From a bacterium (GTDB lineage: Bacteria; Patescibacteriota; Minisyncoccia; Moranbacterales; UBA2206), in NCBI GenBank assembly GCA_021788105.1, contig JAJYKZ010000012.1, positions 1 through 34,696 on the forward strand: a DNA stretch of 34,696 bases. The letters are read 5' to 3'. Shown one piece after another: positions 7,756-15,970 of this stretch. How positions within the stretch are numbered: the stretch's first letter is position 1; each line of letters opens with the position of its first letter. The notes under the pieces were generated by a model that saw nothing but the letters and a program-made list of their open reading frames with translations, was not told where the DNA came from and did not search any database. A program made the position numbers and the translations under genes.

Positions 7756-10700
7756 ATATCTTCTTTAAAGGCGCGATTGAGGCGGAAAGTTTTTTGAGGC
7801 CGGCTTTTTTAAAGGCGATTGTCAGAATATCTCCCTGGGAAGCGATAACCAGTCCGTCGCCGAAAACTTCGTGAGTAACATGTTCGCCATCCTTAAAGAT
7901 ATTTTGCTTGGCGGACGGATTATTTTCTTCGATTTTATTATCGAAATTCTGAATTTTGGAATTATCGAGCAAATGTTCCGGAATATCGTCCAGAAATCTT
8001 GACGGCGCGTTGATTTGGGTAGAGCCGAAGATGTTCCGTTCATCGGTAAACAATAAATAAACTTTTTCTTTGGCTCTGGTAATGCCGACATACATCAGCC
8101 TTCGTTCTTCTTCCATTTCTCCCGGACTTAGCATGCTGCGCGAATGCGGCATTATTCCTTCTTCCAGTCCGGCGATAAAAACTGTTTTGAATTCCAATCC
8201 CTTGGCGCTGTGGAGCGTCATCAAATGGACTGCTTCGACGGACTGATTGATATTATCGGTGTCGGCGATGAGCGCCACTTCTTCCAGAAACAGCCGCATT
8301 CCTTCCTCGCCCTCATAGTCGTTGTATTTTTTGGCAACGGTCAGAAGTTCGCGGACATTTTCATAACGCATCTCGCCCTCCTCCGTTCCGTCCAAAAGAT
8401 ATTTTTCATAACCGCTTTCCGCAATGACTTTTTCCATCAATTCCGTCACAGTCTTATTTTTTTCCAGTTCATGCATGCGGCTGATAAAATCGCAGAATTT
8501 TGCGATGGCGTCCAGTTTTGAATTTTGAATTTTGAATTCGTTTGCAATTTGCAATTTATATTTTGTAATTTGCAGGCCCAGGCCGATCGGATCTATGCCA
8601 TTGTTCTTTGCCAAAGCAATCCAATTTCTAAGAGTTACTTCCCCAATATTGCGCCTCGGCTCGTTGATTATCCGCTCGAGCGATATTTCATCATTAAAAT
8701 TTTGAATAAGCCGAAGATAGGCGATAATATCTTTAATTTCTTTTCGTTGATAGAATTTTACTCCGCCGATGATGCGGTACGGAATGGAATTTTGAAGCAT
8801 CGATTCTTCGATTATGCGGGACTGCGCGTTAGTGCGGTAGAGGACGACAAAGTCGGAAAGTTTTGCGCCGGTTTCTTTCCGGCGGCGCAATACTTCCTCG
8901 GCGATGAAATCCGCCTCCCTTCTTTCATTCTGCGCTTCGTAAATTGAAATCAAATGGCCGCCCTTGTTTTCGGTCCATATTCTTTTGTCCTTCCGGTTTG
9001 TGTTTTTGGAAATTACGCCGTAAGCGGCATCGAGAATGGTTTGTGTCGATCGGTAATTTTGTTCCAGCTTTATGACTTTGGCGTCGGGATAATCTTTTTC
9101 GAAATCCAGAATATTTTGGATATCCGCGCCCCGCCAGCCGTAAATTGAATTATGCACTACGAAATCATTGGCGATGTAATTATGTACGTTGGAGATATTT
9201 AAATCATAAACAGGCCCGGAATATTTCACCTTCTCCACTTTTTCTACTGTTTCTTCCGCTATTCTGCCGTTTTTGAAAACGGGCAGCACCATTGATTTTT
9301 TTATGTGGGAAGCGGGAAAAAAATAAAATCTTTTATTCTTGGTAAGCAGGGCTTTTTTGACTACGATTGCGTCGGGTAATATTTTTTTTATTTTTTCTAA
9401 AATATTTTCAATTTCTTCGTAATCCAATTTTGCAATCTCCAATCTCCAATCCAACCTCTTTCCTTTTCTGGTTTTAAATCCGTTTTCTTCCAAAATCAAT
9501 CGGGCGGTTTTATCATTGGAATTTATGCTTATTCTATGCAGTCCCCAATTGCTTTTTAAGCTTTTTCGGTGATCGCTGAATAAGGTTATGTTTATGGAGA
9601 TTCTTTTTATTCCATTTCTTATGGTTGATTGCGGCATATGGTGCGGATATTCAAAATCGAGAGAAAAATCCTTGAATATTTTTTTTGCTCTTTCAAAGGT
9701 ATCGATGCTCCCATAAAGCTTGTCCGTACTTTTTTGGCAAAATTTCATCTTTCTTTCGCTTCCGGCAATGAAAACCAAAGTGGGGATTCCGTAATAAAAT
9801 CCGTAATATTGTTCCCAATATTGCGCCTCCGGTTTTGTGCGGCAAACTTTCAAAATCCACATTTTGTCCGCTCTTTCCTGGTTGGCTCTGACATTTAAAC
9901 CTATGCCTATTTCATTGGATTTGGAAACTCGCGTTCCTTTCGCAATGCCGATTCTGTATCCCGCGCTCTCCTTAAACATCAGATATACATAAAATATGCC
10001 GGCGTTCAAAGAAAGTTTTGAAAATAAAATGTGGTTGGGGGTCGCCAGCAGTTCCTTTTTGGTTTTAGTTGTAATTTTTATCAGTTCTCTGTCGAATTCA
10101 GAAATTTTTTTTGATAATATTTTTTGATTGCAGACACCTTCTTGTCCGGCGGCGCAAATAACCGTGTCTTTATTTGAGATATTTTCAATTTTTTCTTTTC
10201 CTGATTGCAAAAGTATCTTTGTTCCTTGCGGAAGGCATTGCCAGTCATCGCCCACGACGCAGATGTTTCCGAATTTTTGCGCGAGCATCCGAATGAGAAG
10301 ATATTGGGCATGGTTGGTGTCTTGATATTCGTCCACCATAATATAGCGGAAAAGATTTTGATATTTTTCCAGCACGTTCGGGAAATCCTTAAAAATTTTT
10401 ACGGTGATCGTCAGAATGTCGTCGAAGTCCAAGGCGTCCTGCTCTTTCAATTTTCTTTGGTAGCCGGAATAAATTTTAGAAACCATTTCTTCATAGTAGC
10501 TTCCGGCTTCGGCGGAAAATGTTTCCGAATCAATCAACTCGTTTTTGGCTTTGGAAATGGCGCCCAAAATGGCGGACGGTTTGAATTGGTCCGGATTTAT
10601 TTCCATTTCCTTCATTGTTTTTTTGATAAGCGCCTGCTGGTCCTGGGCGTCGAAAATGTTGAAACTTTTTTTATAACCGGCCTTGTCGATCTCGAAACGC

Positions 10701-10984
10701 AGAATTTTTACGCAAATTGAATGGAAAGTGCCGATCGCGGGCAAATCGGAATTTCCCAAAATCCGGCCGATTCTCTCTTTCATTTCCTGGGAAGCTTTGT
10801 TGGTGAAAGTTACGGCCAGAATGTTTCTTGGATTTACGTTTTTTTCCTTTATTAAATAGGCTACTCGATGAGTAAGCGCCTTGGTTTTTCCGGATCCGGC
10901 CCCGGCGATTATCAAAACCGGGCCCTCGGTGGTCTCGACGGCTTGCCGCTGGGAAGGATTTAGATTTTCCAAAATATTTTCCAT
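7754..10984 (-). CDS. pcrA: PcrA/UvrD-type DNA helicase containing an intein
   Basis: Superfamily 1A 3'-5' helicase for DNA repair and replication. The precursor is 1076 residues, of which 713 remain after splicing, close to normal PcrA length. Motifs in order: Walker A AGAGSGKT (27-34), Ia TFTNKAS, II MVDEYQDTN (216-224), III GDDWQ | SIYGWRGAD, IV LEQNYRSTQ, V LMTLHSAKGLEF and VI RRLMYVGITRAKE, then a C-terminal Tudor-like segment with HEVFGDGLV. Motif III is split by the intein after Q249; the next extein residue is S613. A second anomaly is a stretch at about 803-824 rich in Lys, Gln and Asn, encoded by an AT-rich repeat (8515-8575). An extended -10-like TGTTAGAAT lies upstream near 11009-11017 on the minus strand. 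Confidence 0.95.
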   Translation of the reverse strand: MENILENLNPSQRQAVETTEGPVLIIAGAGSGKTKALTHRVAYLIKEKNVNPRNILAVTFTNKASQEMKERIGRILGNSDLPAIGTFHSICVKILRFEIDKAGYKKSFNIFDAQDQQALIKKTMKEMEINPDQFKPSAILGAISKAKNELIDSETFSAEAGSYYEEMVSKIYSGYQRKLKEQDALDFDDILTITVKIFKDFPNVLEKYQNLFRYIMVDEYQDTNHAQYLLIRMLAQKFGNICVVGDDWQCLPQGTKILLQSGKEKIENISNKDTVICAAGQEGVCNQKILSKKISEFDRELIKITTKTKKELLATPNHILFSKLSLNAGIFYVYLMFKESAGYRIGIAKGTRVSKSNEIGIGLNVRANQERADKMWILKVCRTKPEAQYWEQYYGFYYGIPTLVFIAGSERKMKFCQKSTDKLYGSIDTFERAKKIFKDFSLDFEYPHHMPQSTIRNGIKRISINITLFSDHRKSLKSNWGLHRISINSNDKTARLILEENGFKTRKGKRLDWRLEIAKLDYEEIENILEKIKKILPDAIVVKKALLTKNKRFYFFPASHIKKSMVLPVFKNGRIAEETVEKVEKVKYSGPVYDLNISNVHNYIANDFVVHNSIYGWRGADIQNILDFEKDYPDAKVIKLEQNYRSTQTILDAAYGVISKNTNRKDKRIWTENKGGHLISIYEAQNERREADFIAEEVLRRRKETGAKLSDFVVLYRTNAQSRIIEESMLQNSIPYRIIGGVKFYQRKEIKDIIAYLRLIQNFNDEISLERIINEPRRNIGEVTLRNWIALAKNNGIDPIGLGLQITKYKLQIANEFKIQNSKLDAIAKFCDFISRMHELEKNKTVTELMEKVIAESGYEKYLLDGTEEGEMRYENVRELLTVAKKYNDYEGEEGMRLFLEEVALIADTDNINQSVEAVHLMTLHSAKGLEFKTVFIAGLEEGIMPHSRSMLSPGEMEEERRLMYVGITRAKEKVYLLFTDERNIFGSTQINAPSRFLDDIPEHLLDNSKIQNFDNKIEENNPSAKQNIFKDGEHVTHEVFGDGLVIASQGDILTIAFKKAGLKKLSASIAPLKKI
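8515..8575 (-). repeat. AT-rich repeat inserted in frame within pcrA
   Basis: On the plus strand TTTTGAA and TTTGCAA units recur in a run without the GC-containing codons seen around it. On the coding strand it gives a peptide of the ITKYKLQIANEFKIQNSK type between helicase motifs. Similar AAT/TTT words make up the noncoding stretch 27167-27272. Confidence 0.55.
9149..10237 (-). mobile_element. Intein in helicase motif III, with GIY-YIG-like insert
   Basis: Self-splicing protein element of 363 residues (250-612 of the precursor). Splicing residues are complete: Cys1 in CLPQGTKIL (block A), TPNH (block B) and a block F/G ending VYDLNISN...VVHN, followed by Ser+1. Between the blocks there is no LAGLIDADG motif. 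Instead residues about 331-402 read YVYLM, then GYRIGIAKG, a helix with R366 in NVRANQE, W376 and a helix with E391 in EAQYWEQYY before YGIP. That order fits a GIY-YIG nuclease fold (inference). A further domain of about 170 residues may bind DNA. The insertion point in a conserved ATPase motif is typical of inteins. Confidence 0.9.
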
Positions 10985-11065
10985 AAAAATTTTGAAATTT
11001 ACTTAATCATTCTAACATATTTATTTTGCAAAGCACATAAAAATACGGGTGTGGCTAACTTCGCA

Positions 11066-11094
11066 TTGTTGATTTTCTATTTTCATTGTAAAAT
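11066..11094 (+). promoter_or_regulatory. Promoter of the methyltransferase gene
   Basis: TTGTTG (11066-11071), 17-bp spacer, TAAAAT (11089-11094). It lies downstream of the possible GTG start at 11051, so translation must begin at ATG 11126. Confidence 0.55.
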
Positions 11095-11125
11095 AGCAGT
11101 AGATAATTTATTTTCAAAAACAAAA

Positions 11126-11695
11126 ATGCCACAGCTGATTTCAAGTTCCGTTTCCGCCGATCATCAAGCGAAGTTCGTCAATCCTCAGGAGATTATTTCC
11201 AAACTGAATATGGAACAAGGGATGGTTGTTGCTGATTTTGGATGCGGCGCCGGCTATTTCACTTTGGCGGCAGCCAGAAAAATCGGTGAAGACGGAAAAG
11301 TATATTCATTTGACATTCTTCCTCAAAAACTTGAAGCGGTGGAAAGCCAGGCAAAATCATCCGGACTGACCAACATCATCACCAAACGGGCCAATCTGGA
11401 GAATGAAAACGGTTCAAGGCTTGCTCCGGAAAGCGTCGATTGGGTAATAATGAAAGATATGCTGTTTCAAAATAAAGGCAAAGACCTTGTTTTGACCGAA
11501 GCCAGACGGGTTTTGAAAACCGGCGGAAGAGCTTTGGCAATAGAGTGGAGGCCGGAAGACTTGTCGGTGGGGCCGGACAAGGAACTGCGTATTTCCAAGG
11601 AAGCCTTGAGCGGGCTGGCTCAACGCGTCGGACTGGCGGTGGAAAAAGAAGTTGAAGTGGGAGATTTTCATTACGGCTTGGTGTTTGTGAAATAA
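11126..11695 (+). CDS. Class I SAM-dependent methyltransferase (UbiE-like)
   Basis: This 189-residue Rossmann-fold methyltransferase carries the SAM-binding glycine motif VADFGCGAGYFT (about 40-51), an acidic end of strand 2 (VYSFDILP), a post-II motif VDWVIMKDML and the ARRVLKTGGRALAIEW motif near strand 5. Substrate is unknown; relatives act on quinones, small molecules or arsenite, and no cysteine triad for arsenite is present. The start was moved from GTG 11051 to ATG 11126 because a good promoter lies between them and the extra 25 residues do not look like the family. It is separated by 35 bp from the lipoprotein gene downstream. Confidence 0.88.
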   Translation: MPQLISSSVSADHQAKFVNPQEIISKLNMEQGMVVADFGCGAGYFTLAAARKIGEDGKVYSFDILPQKLEAVESQAKSSGLTNIITKRANLENENGSRLAPESVDWVIMKDMLFQNKGKDLVLTEARRVLKTGGRALAIEWRPEDLSVGPDKELRISKEALSGLAQRVGLAVEKEVEVGDFHYGLVFVK

Positions 11696-11730
11696 TTTTT
11701 TGCGGATAGTTTGGAAATTATAAGATTAAA

Positions 11731-13164
11731 ATGAAGACAAATAAAAAAACAATCGCATTTTCTTTTTTGCTTATCGCGACACTTGTGATTTCCGGGTGCG
11801 GTTTCAAACCGGCTCCGCCGCCCAGGTATAACGTGACATTGGAAGTTTGGGGAACTTTCGACGACAGCGATACTTTCAATGATATTTTTGACAATTTCAG
11901 GAAGATGGATCCGAACGTCACTAAGATTGTCTATAAAAAGATGTCGACTGACACCTATGAAAAAGACTTGCTTAACGCCCTGGCTTCCGGGCAGGGTCCC
12001 GATATTTTTCTTATCAACAATACCTGGGTGCCTTCATTTGCCGACAAGATTGATCCGGCGCCGGAACAGATATTGCCGGAGCAAACTTTTAAAAACAACT
12101 TCGTTGATGTTGTCGCCAATGATTTTGATTTTGGCGGAAAAATCTATGCGGTTCCTCTTACGGTTGATTCTCTGGCGCTTTTCTATAACAAAGATCTTTT
12201 TAATGCCGCCGGTATAACCGCGCCGCCGACCGACTGGACGACTTTCATGAAGGATGCGCAACTGCTCACCAAATTCGACGCTTCCGGACAGATCGTGCAA
12301 TCGGGCGCGGCACTGGGTACGGCGGACAATATAAATCGGGCGTCTGACATTTTGAATTTGCTGATGCTTCAAAACGGAACCGTGATGCCGAGCGCCGCGA
12401 ACAAGCGGGCCGCTTTCGATCAGGCGGTCATGAACGGCGCCAACAGTTTTTTTCCGGCCGGAAACGCTCTGGATTTCTACACCAGTTTTGCCAAAAGCAA
12501 TTCTTCAAATTATTCCTGGAACCCCGACATGCACTATTCGCTGGATGCTTTCAGTGAAGGAACATTGGCGATGATGCTGAGTTATTCTTGGAACATTCCG
12601 ACTATTCTGGCCAAATCTCCCAAATTGAATTTCGATGTGGCGCCGGTGCCGCAACTGGACTCTTCGCAGCCGGTGAATTTTGCCAATTACTGGGGCTATG
12701 CGGTGGCGAAGAATAAAGTTATTGCCAAAGATGCCAATGCGCCGCAGGGCGCTCTTCCGGAGACGGATGCGGTGCGGGTTCAGGAGGCTTGGAAATTTCT
12801 GACTTATCTTACGACAAAGCCCGTCCAGGCTGCCGCCTCGGCCGCTTCCTCCAATCCGACGAGCATTACCGGATCGCAACCGCAATCGGCGCAGGCTGCG
12901 ACTTTTGATCCGGCGCTGGACTATCTGCAAAAAACCAACCAACCGGCGGCGCGCAAAGATTTGATCGATAAGCAAAAAGATGTGCCGCTCATCGGAGTTT
13001 TTGCCGAGCAGAATTTGATCGACAAAAGCTGGTATGAGCAGGATCCGGACGATACAGAAGCGATATTTCTAAATATGATTGATCAGATTAACAAAGGCGA
13101 AGCGGCGACAACCGACGCCATTAAACAAGCGGTGGCGAAAATAAACCAGCTGACGGGAAACTAA
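11731..13164 (+). CDS. Extracellular solute-binding lipoprotein (family 1)
   Basis: 477-residue lipoprotein. It has a signal peptide with the lipobox ISGC (lipidated Cys23), then a two-lobed periplasmic-binding-protein fold of the sugar type, recognisable from LEVWGTFDDSDTF near the mature N-terminus, ALASGQGPDIFLINNTW, YAVPLTVDSLALFYNKDLF and a later WGYAVAKN. An Ala/Ser/Gln-rich insertion (about 367-395) breaks the C-terminal lobe. Such proteins normally feed an ABC importer, yet no permease or ATPase gene is adjacent; the next gene, 26 bp on, is pilin-like. It may serve a distant importer or act as a surface binding protein attached to the pilin system (inference). Confidence 0.88.
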   Translation: MKTNKKTIAFSFLLIATLVISGCGFKPAPPPRYNVTLEVWGTFDDSDTFNDIFDNFRKMDPNVTKIVYKKMSTDTYEKDLLNALASGQGPDIFLINNTWVPSFADKIDPAPEQILPEQTFKNNFVDVVANDFDFGGKIYAVPLTVDSLALFYNKDLFNAAGITAPPTDWTTFMKDAQLLTKFDASGQIVQSGAALGTADNINRASDILNLLMLQNGTVMPSAANKRAAFDQAVMNGANSFFPAGNALDFYTSFAKSNSSNYSWNPDMHYSLDAFSEGTLAMMLSYSWNIPTILAKSPKLNFDVAPVPQLDSSQPVNFANYWGYAVAKNKVIAKDANAPQGALPETDAVRVQEAWKFLTYLTTKPVQAAASAASSNPTSITGSQPQSAQAATFDPALDYLQKTNQPAARKDLIDKQKDVPLIGVFAEQNLIDKSWYEQDPDDTEAIFLNMIDQINKGEAATTDAIKQAVAKINQLTGN

Positions 13165-13190
13165 AAGCAAGGGATAAATAAAAAAATAAA

Positions 13191-14306
13191 ATGGCAAAAA
13201 ATAAAATAAAAATAATTTTAATTTCTTTGGCGCTGGTATTTTTTACGCTGGCGCCGAAACTTACTTTCGCGGACGGACTCATTCCTTGCGGCGGACCCAG
13301 TGACCCTTGCACATTGTGCGATTTGATTGTGGGCATCCACAATTTGGTAAAGTTTGGATTGGATTTGGTGACGGTGGCGGCGATTGCCGGGATTTTTTTC
13401 GCCGGCGTGATGTATATGATTTCGGCCGGCGATGAGAAAATGATGACTTCGGCCAAGAGTTTTTTGAAGGCCAGCGTCATCGGCTTCGCGGTGGTGTTTG
13501 CTGGTTGGCTGATTGTGACAACCGTGATTTGGGTGATTGGAACCAGAAGCGATATGGGAATAGGAGTTTCCAGTTGGAATAATTTTACGTGCAACAATAA
13601 AAGTTCAGCGCTGACAAGTGCGTCGCCAGCGGCCACGCCCACCACTACTGCCAGTGCCAACAAAAACGATACCAATGTTGGCTTAAACGTTAATCCAACT
13701 TCTCTTCTTTTTGATAATGTGTCTGTTGGTTCAGGGGCCTTGCCTCAGTCAGTTACTTTAACCAATGCATCGACTAGTAACATTAAAGTTACTTCAGTCG
13801 CTATTGCAGATGACGCGGGATCTGGTTTTTTTGTCATAGCCAATGATGACTGTACTGGAAAAACACTAAGCACATCCCAAAAAAGTTGTGTTGTAAAGAT
13901 TAGTTACAACCCAATAAGCTCCGGAACTCAATATGATGAGTTACGAATAATTACACCTGTTAATTCATTCGTAATAAAGTTAGAAGGAACCACGGAACAA
14001 GTTTGCGGATATGGTAATTTTGGCAATTGTAATCAAATAGCTGCGTGCAGCCCAGGATATAGTTGGATGGCGGGCGGGAATGCTTGTGATGCGGCGCATG
14101 TATGTTGTGCTGAAAATATCCCGGAAAACGGAGTGTGTTATGGCGATCATAATCAAGCTTATGACAATTATAGCTCTGATAGTTTCATTCATGGAGTTTG
14201 CAAGAAAAATAATAGTTGTCCAAGCGGTGATAAACCATACGACGGTCCGAATGACAATGTTTCACCTCAATGCGCTTCTGGACTTGTTTGTTGTGTTCCG
14301 AATTAA
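13191..14306 (+). CDS. Pilin-like membrane protein with ASH-like domain and two six-cysteine domains
   Basis: First member of the seven-gene array. In 371 residues it has a signal peptide (1-27), a VirB2/TrbC-like module with two membrane helices (about 54-78 and 93-115) around GVMYMISAGDEK, a Thr/Ser/Ala linker (120-160), an immunoglobulin-like ASH/choice-of-anchor domain (about 165-266, from LNVNPTSLLFDNVSVGS), and a cysteine-rich tail. The tail holds two C-C-C-C-CC patterns: spacing 7, 5, 12, 5 from C272 and 20, 5, 17, 5 further on. Unlike three later paralogs, the ectodomain follows the membrane module. From about 13675 codon use becomes more AT-rich than in the N-terminal part, suggesting domain acquisition. 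Confidence 0.82.
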   Translation: MAKNKIKIILISLALVFFTLAPKLTFADGLIPCGGPSDPCTLCDLIVGIHNLVKFGLDLVTVAAIAGIFFAGVMYMISAGDEKMMTSAKSFLKASVIGFAVVFAGWLIVTTVIWVIGTRSDMGIGVSSWNNFTCNNKSSALTSASPAATPTTTASANKNDTNVGLNVNPTSLLFDNVSVGSGALPQSVTLTNASTSNIKVTSVAIADDAGSGFFVIANDDCTGKTLSTSQKSCVVKISYNPISSGTQYDELRIITPVNSFVIKLEGTTEQVCGYGNFGNCNQIAACSPGYSWMAGGNACDAAHVCCAENIPENGVCYGDHNQAYDNYSSDSFIHGVCKKNNSCPSGDKPYDGPNDNVSPQCASGLVCCVPN

Positions 14307-14325
14307 ATAATTTTTTAATAATTGC

Positions 14326-15435
14326 ATGAATAAAAAAATGTCGACCAACGGGAGATCCGCCTTTGGCGGAAAAATAAAACAAGAAATAATTTTTATCTTA
14401 GTAGTTTTTTTGGCAGCTTTTGTTGTCTTTAACAGGGTTTCTGCCAGCACGTCGGATTCAATAACACTTACCGATCCCAATGCTACCAGTTATTCCTCTC
14501 CTACACTTCAAACTTCCAATCAAACCTTGACCGGTTCCGATCCTAGTGTAACACTAACAAATCCTCAAAACACTAATACATCTCAAACAACTTCGCCGTC
14601 ATCATCTAGTACTTTAAATTCTAATTACACAACTCTTAACGCACCTACCTACACAACTTCACCTACTCTTGATGTGTCGGGTAAAGTTTCCGGCGATTCA
14701 AATACTCCAAATTCTCTTACGGCTCCCAGCTCTAATTCATGCCTTGGACTTGGAGTTAAGTCGGGAGATCCGTGCACCACATCTGATTACAAATCCGGTC
14801 AATGTTTGCCTTACGGCAATTCGCTCATGTGTGTTGCTAATATGATTGATACTTCAGGTCTGGGAAAAACTCCAGCCAGTGCTCCGGCAACGACAGTAGA
14901 CTCTTGCGCAAACGGAAATTGTTCGTTTGCCAACCCGCTCGGCTTCAATACGATTTCCCAGGGCTTGGCCTTGCTCATCAAAAACCTTCAAGGAATCGTG
15001 GCGACGATTGCCATTATCTTTATAATCATCGGCGGCATTATGTATATGCTGTCGGCCGGCGATGAAACGATGATCAAGCGCGCCAAGGCCACTTGGACCG
15101 GCGCGGTGATCGGTTTGGCGATAATTTTTGCCTCTCCGGCATTTCTCAAAGAAATCGGAGTCATTTTGGGAATCAATCAGACCAATTCCGCCGTGGCCGG
15201 CGCGCTGAGTTTGCAGCAGATCGCATTGAATGTTCTTGGTTTCCTGTTTTCAATTGTCGGAATTATTGCTATAATATCAATGATCATCGGCGGCGTGATT
15301 TATCTTACGGCCTACGGCGATGAAAAGAGAATTGATACAGCCAAGAAAATTCTGACCTCGTCGATTTTGGGAGTGGTGATTGTGTTTGCGGCGCTGATTA
15401 TTGTCAATCAGATCAGGACATTATTAGGCGGATAA
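14326..15435 (+). CDS. Duplicated pilin-like membrane protein with Ser/Thr-rich ectodomain
   Basis: 369 residues: a short N-terminus partly encoded by a palindrome, a membrane segment or signal (20-40), a Ser/Thr/Asn-rich stalk (41-138), a four-cysteine module (139-169, spacing 10, 9, 8), then two successive pilin modules. Each has two membrane helices flanking a GDE motif, MLSAGDETMIKRAK (about 231-244) and LTAYGDEKRIDTAK (about 337-350). The internal duplication means one polypeptide may supply two subunits. It starts 19 bp after the previous gene and is probably in the same operon. The stalk uses AT-rich codons unlike the membrane part. Function is inferred from the fold only. Confidence 0.8.
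   Translation: MNKKMSTNGRSAFGGKIKQEIIFILVVFLAAFVVFNRVSASTSDSITLTDPNATSYSSPTLQTSNQTLTGSDPSVTLTNPQNTNTSQTTSPSSSSTLNSNYTTLNAPTYTTSPTLDVSGKVSGDSNTPNSLTAPSSNSCLGLGVKSGDPCTTSDYKSGQCLPYGNSLMCVANMIDTSGLGKTPASAPATTVDSCANGNCSFANPLGFNTISQGLALLIKNLQGIVATIAIIFIIIGGIMYMLSAGDETMIKRAKATWTGAVIGLAIIFASPAFLKEIGVILGINQTNSAVAGALSLQQIALNVLGFLFSIVGIIAIISMIIGGVIYLTAYGDEKRIDTAKKILTSSILGVVIVFAALIIVNQIRTLLGG
14356..14370. repeat. Short palindrome at the 5' end of the second pilin-like gene
   Basis: TCCGCC (14356-14361) and GGCGGA (14365-14370) around TTT, all within codons 11-16. It separates the start codon from the signal-peptide core and looks like an insertion. Confidence 0.4.
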
Positions 15436-15483
15436 TTGATTTATTTTGCAAAAATAAAAATTTTAATTGAGAGGAGGTGTCAT

Positions 15484-15843
15484 ATGAAAAAAATAAAAGT
15501 TATTGCGTCAGCTGTTTCGGTTGCGGTTATGACCGCTCCAGTTTTGGCTTTCGCTCAGCTCGATACGTCAGCCGGCGGAGGAACGGGACTTCCTTCCGGA
15601 AGCATTTTCTCCATCGTTAAAAGCGTGATGAACTGGCTCTTGGGATTGGTTGCGATTGTCGGCGTCATCGGTTTTGCCATTTCCGGAATTCTGTATTTGA
15701 CGGCGGCGGGAGATGAGGACAGAATCGGTACGGCCAAGAAAGCCATGACCTATTCCATTATCGGTGTTATCGTGGCGCTTCTCGGATTGGTAATGTTGAA
15801 AGCGGCAAGTTCGTTGTTGGGAGGAAGCTCGACGACTTTTTAG
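15484..15843 (+). CDS. Small pilin-like protein (VirB2/TrbC type), plain subunit
   Basis: 119 residues: a signal peptide ending near AFAQ (about 22-25), a short glycine-rich segment, and two membrane helices around LTAAGDEDRIGTAKKAMTYS. There is no ectodomain, so it is a candidate major subunit. ATG 15484 is chosen over TTG 15436 because GAGGAGGT (15471-15478) is an excellent Shine-Dalgarno, the strongest in the window, which fits high expression. Bacterial VirB2 pilins have the same length and topology. A terminator follows at 15870. Confidence 0.85.
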   Translation: MKKIKVIASAVSVAVMTAPVLAFAQLDTSAGGGTGLPSGSIFSIVKSVMNWLLGLVAIVGVIGFAISGILYLTAAGDEDRIGTAKKAMTYSIIGVIVALLGLVMLKAASSLLGGSSTTF

Positions 15844-15869
15844 TTTTTTAAATGTATACATTTGACAAG

Positions 15870-15907
15870 AACGGCAGTTGGGTTATCCACAGCCGTTTTT
15901 GTTTTTT
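15870..15907 (+). terminator. Terminator within the pilin array
   Basis: AACGGC (15870-15875) pairs with GCCGTT (15892-15897), followed by TTTTTGTTTTTT. It ends the unit that includes the gene at 15484. Confidence 0.7.
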
Positions 15908-15931
15908 AAAACTTATAATTTGATCAGTTTG

Positions 15932-15940
15932 TGGTATAAT
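15932..15940 (+). promoter_or_regulatory. Extended -10 promoter of the second pilin unit
   Basis: TGGTATAAT (15932-15940) is a consensus extended -10. No good -35 is seen. The start codon is at 15971. Confidence 0.5.
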
Positions 15941-15970
15941 AGAAACAAAGTTAAAAGTAAAAATAAAAAT

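Noticed and set aside
7754..10984. Two separate helicase genes split by an unrelated gene
   Set aside because: The frame is continuous and the middle part has intact intein splicing motifs with Cys1, His-Asn and Ser+1.
11051..11125. GTG start at 11051 for the methyltransferase
   Set aside because: A good promoter with 17-bp spacing lies between 11066 and 11094, inside the added segment.
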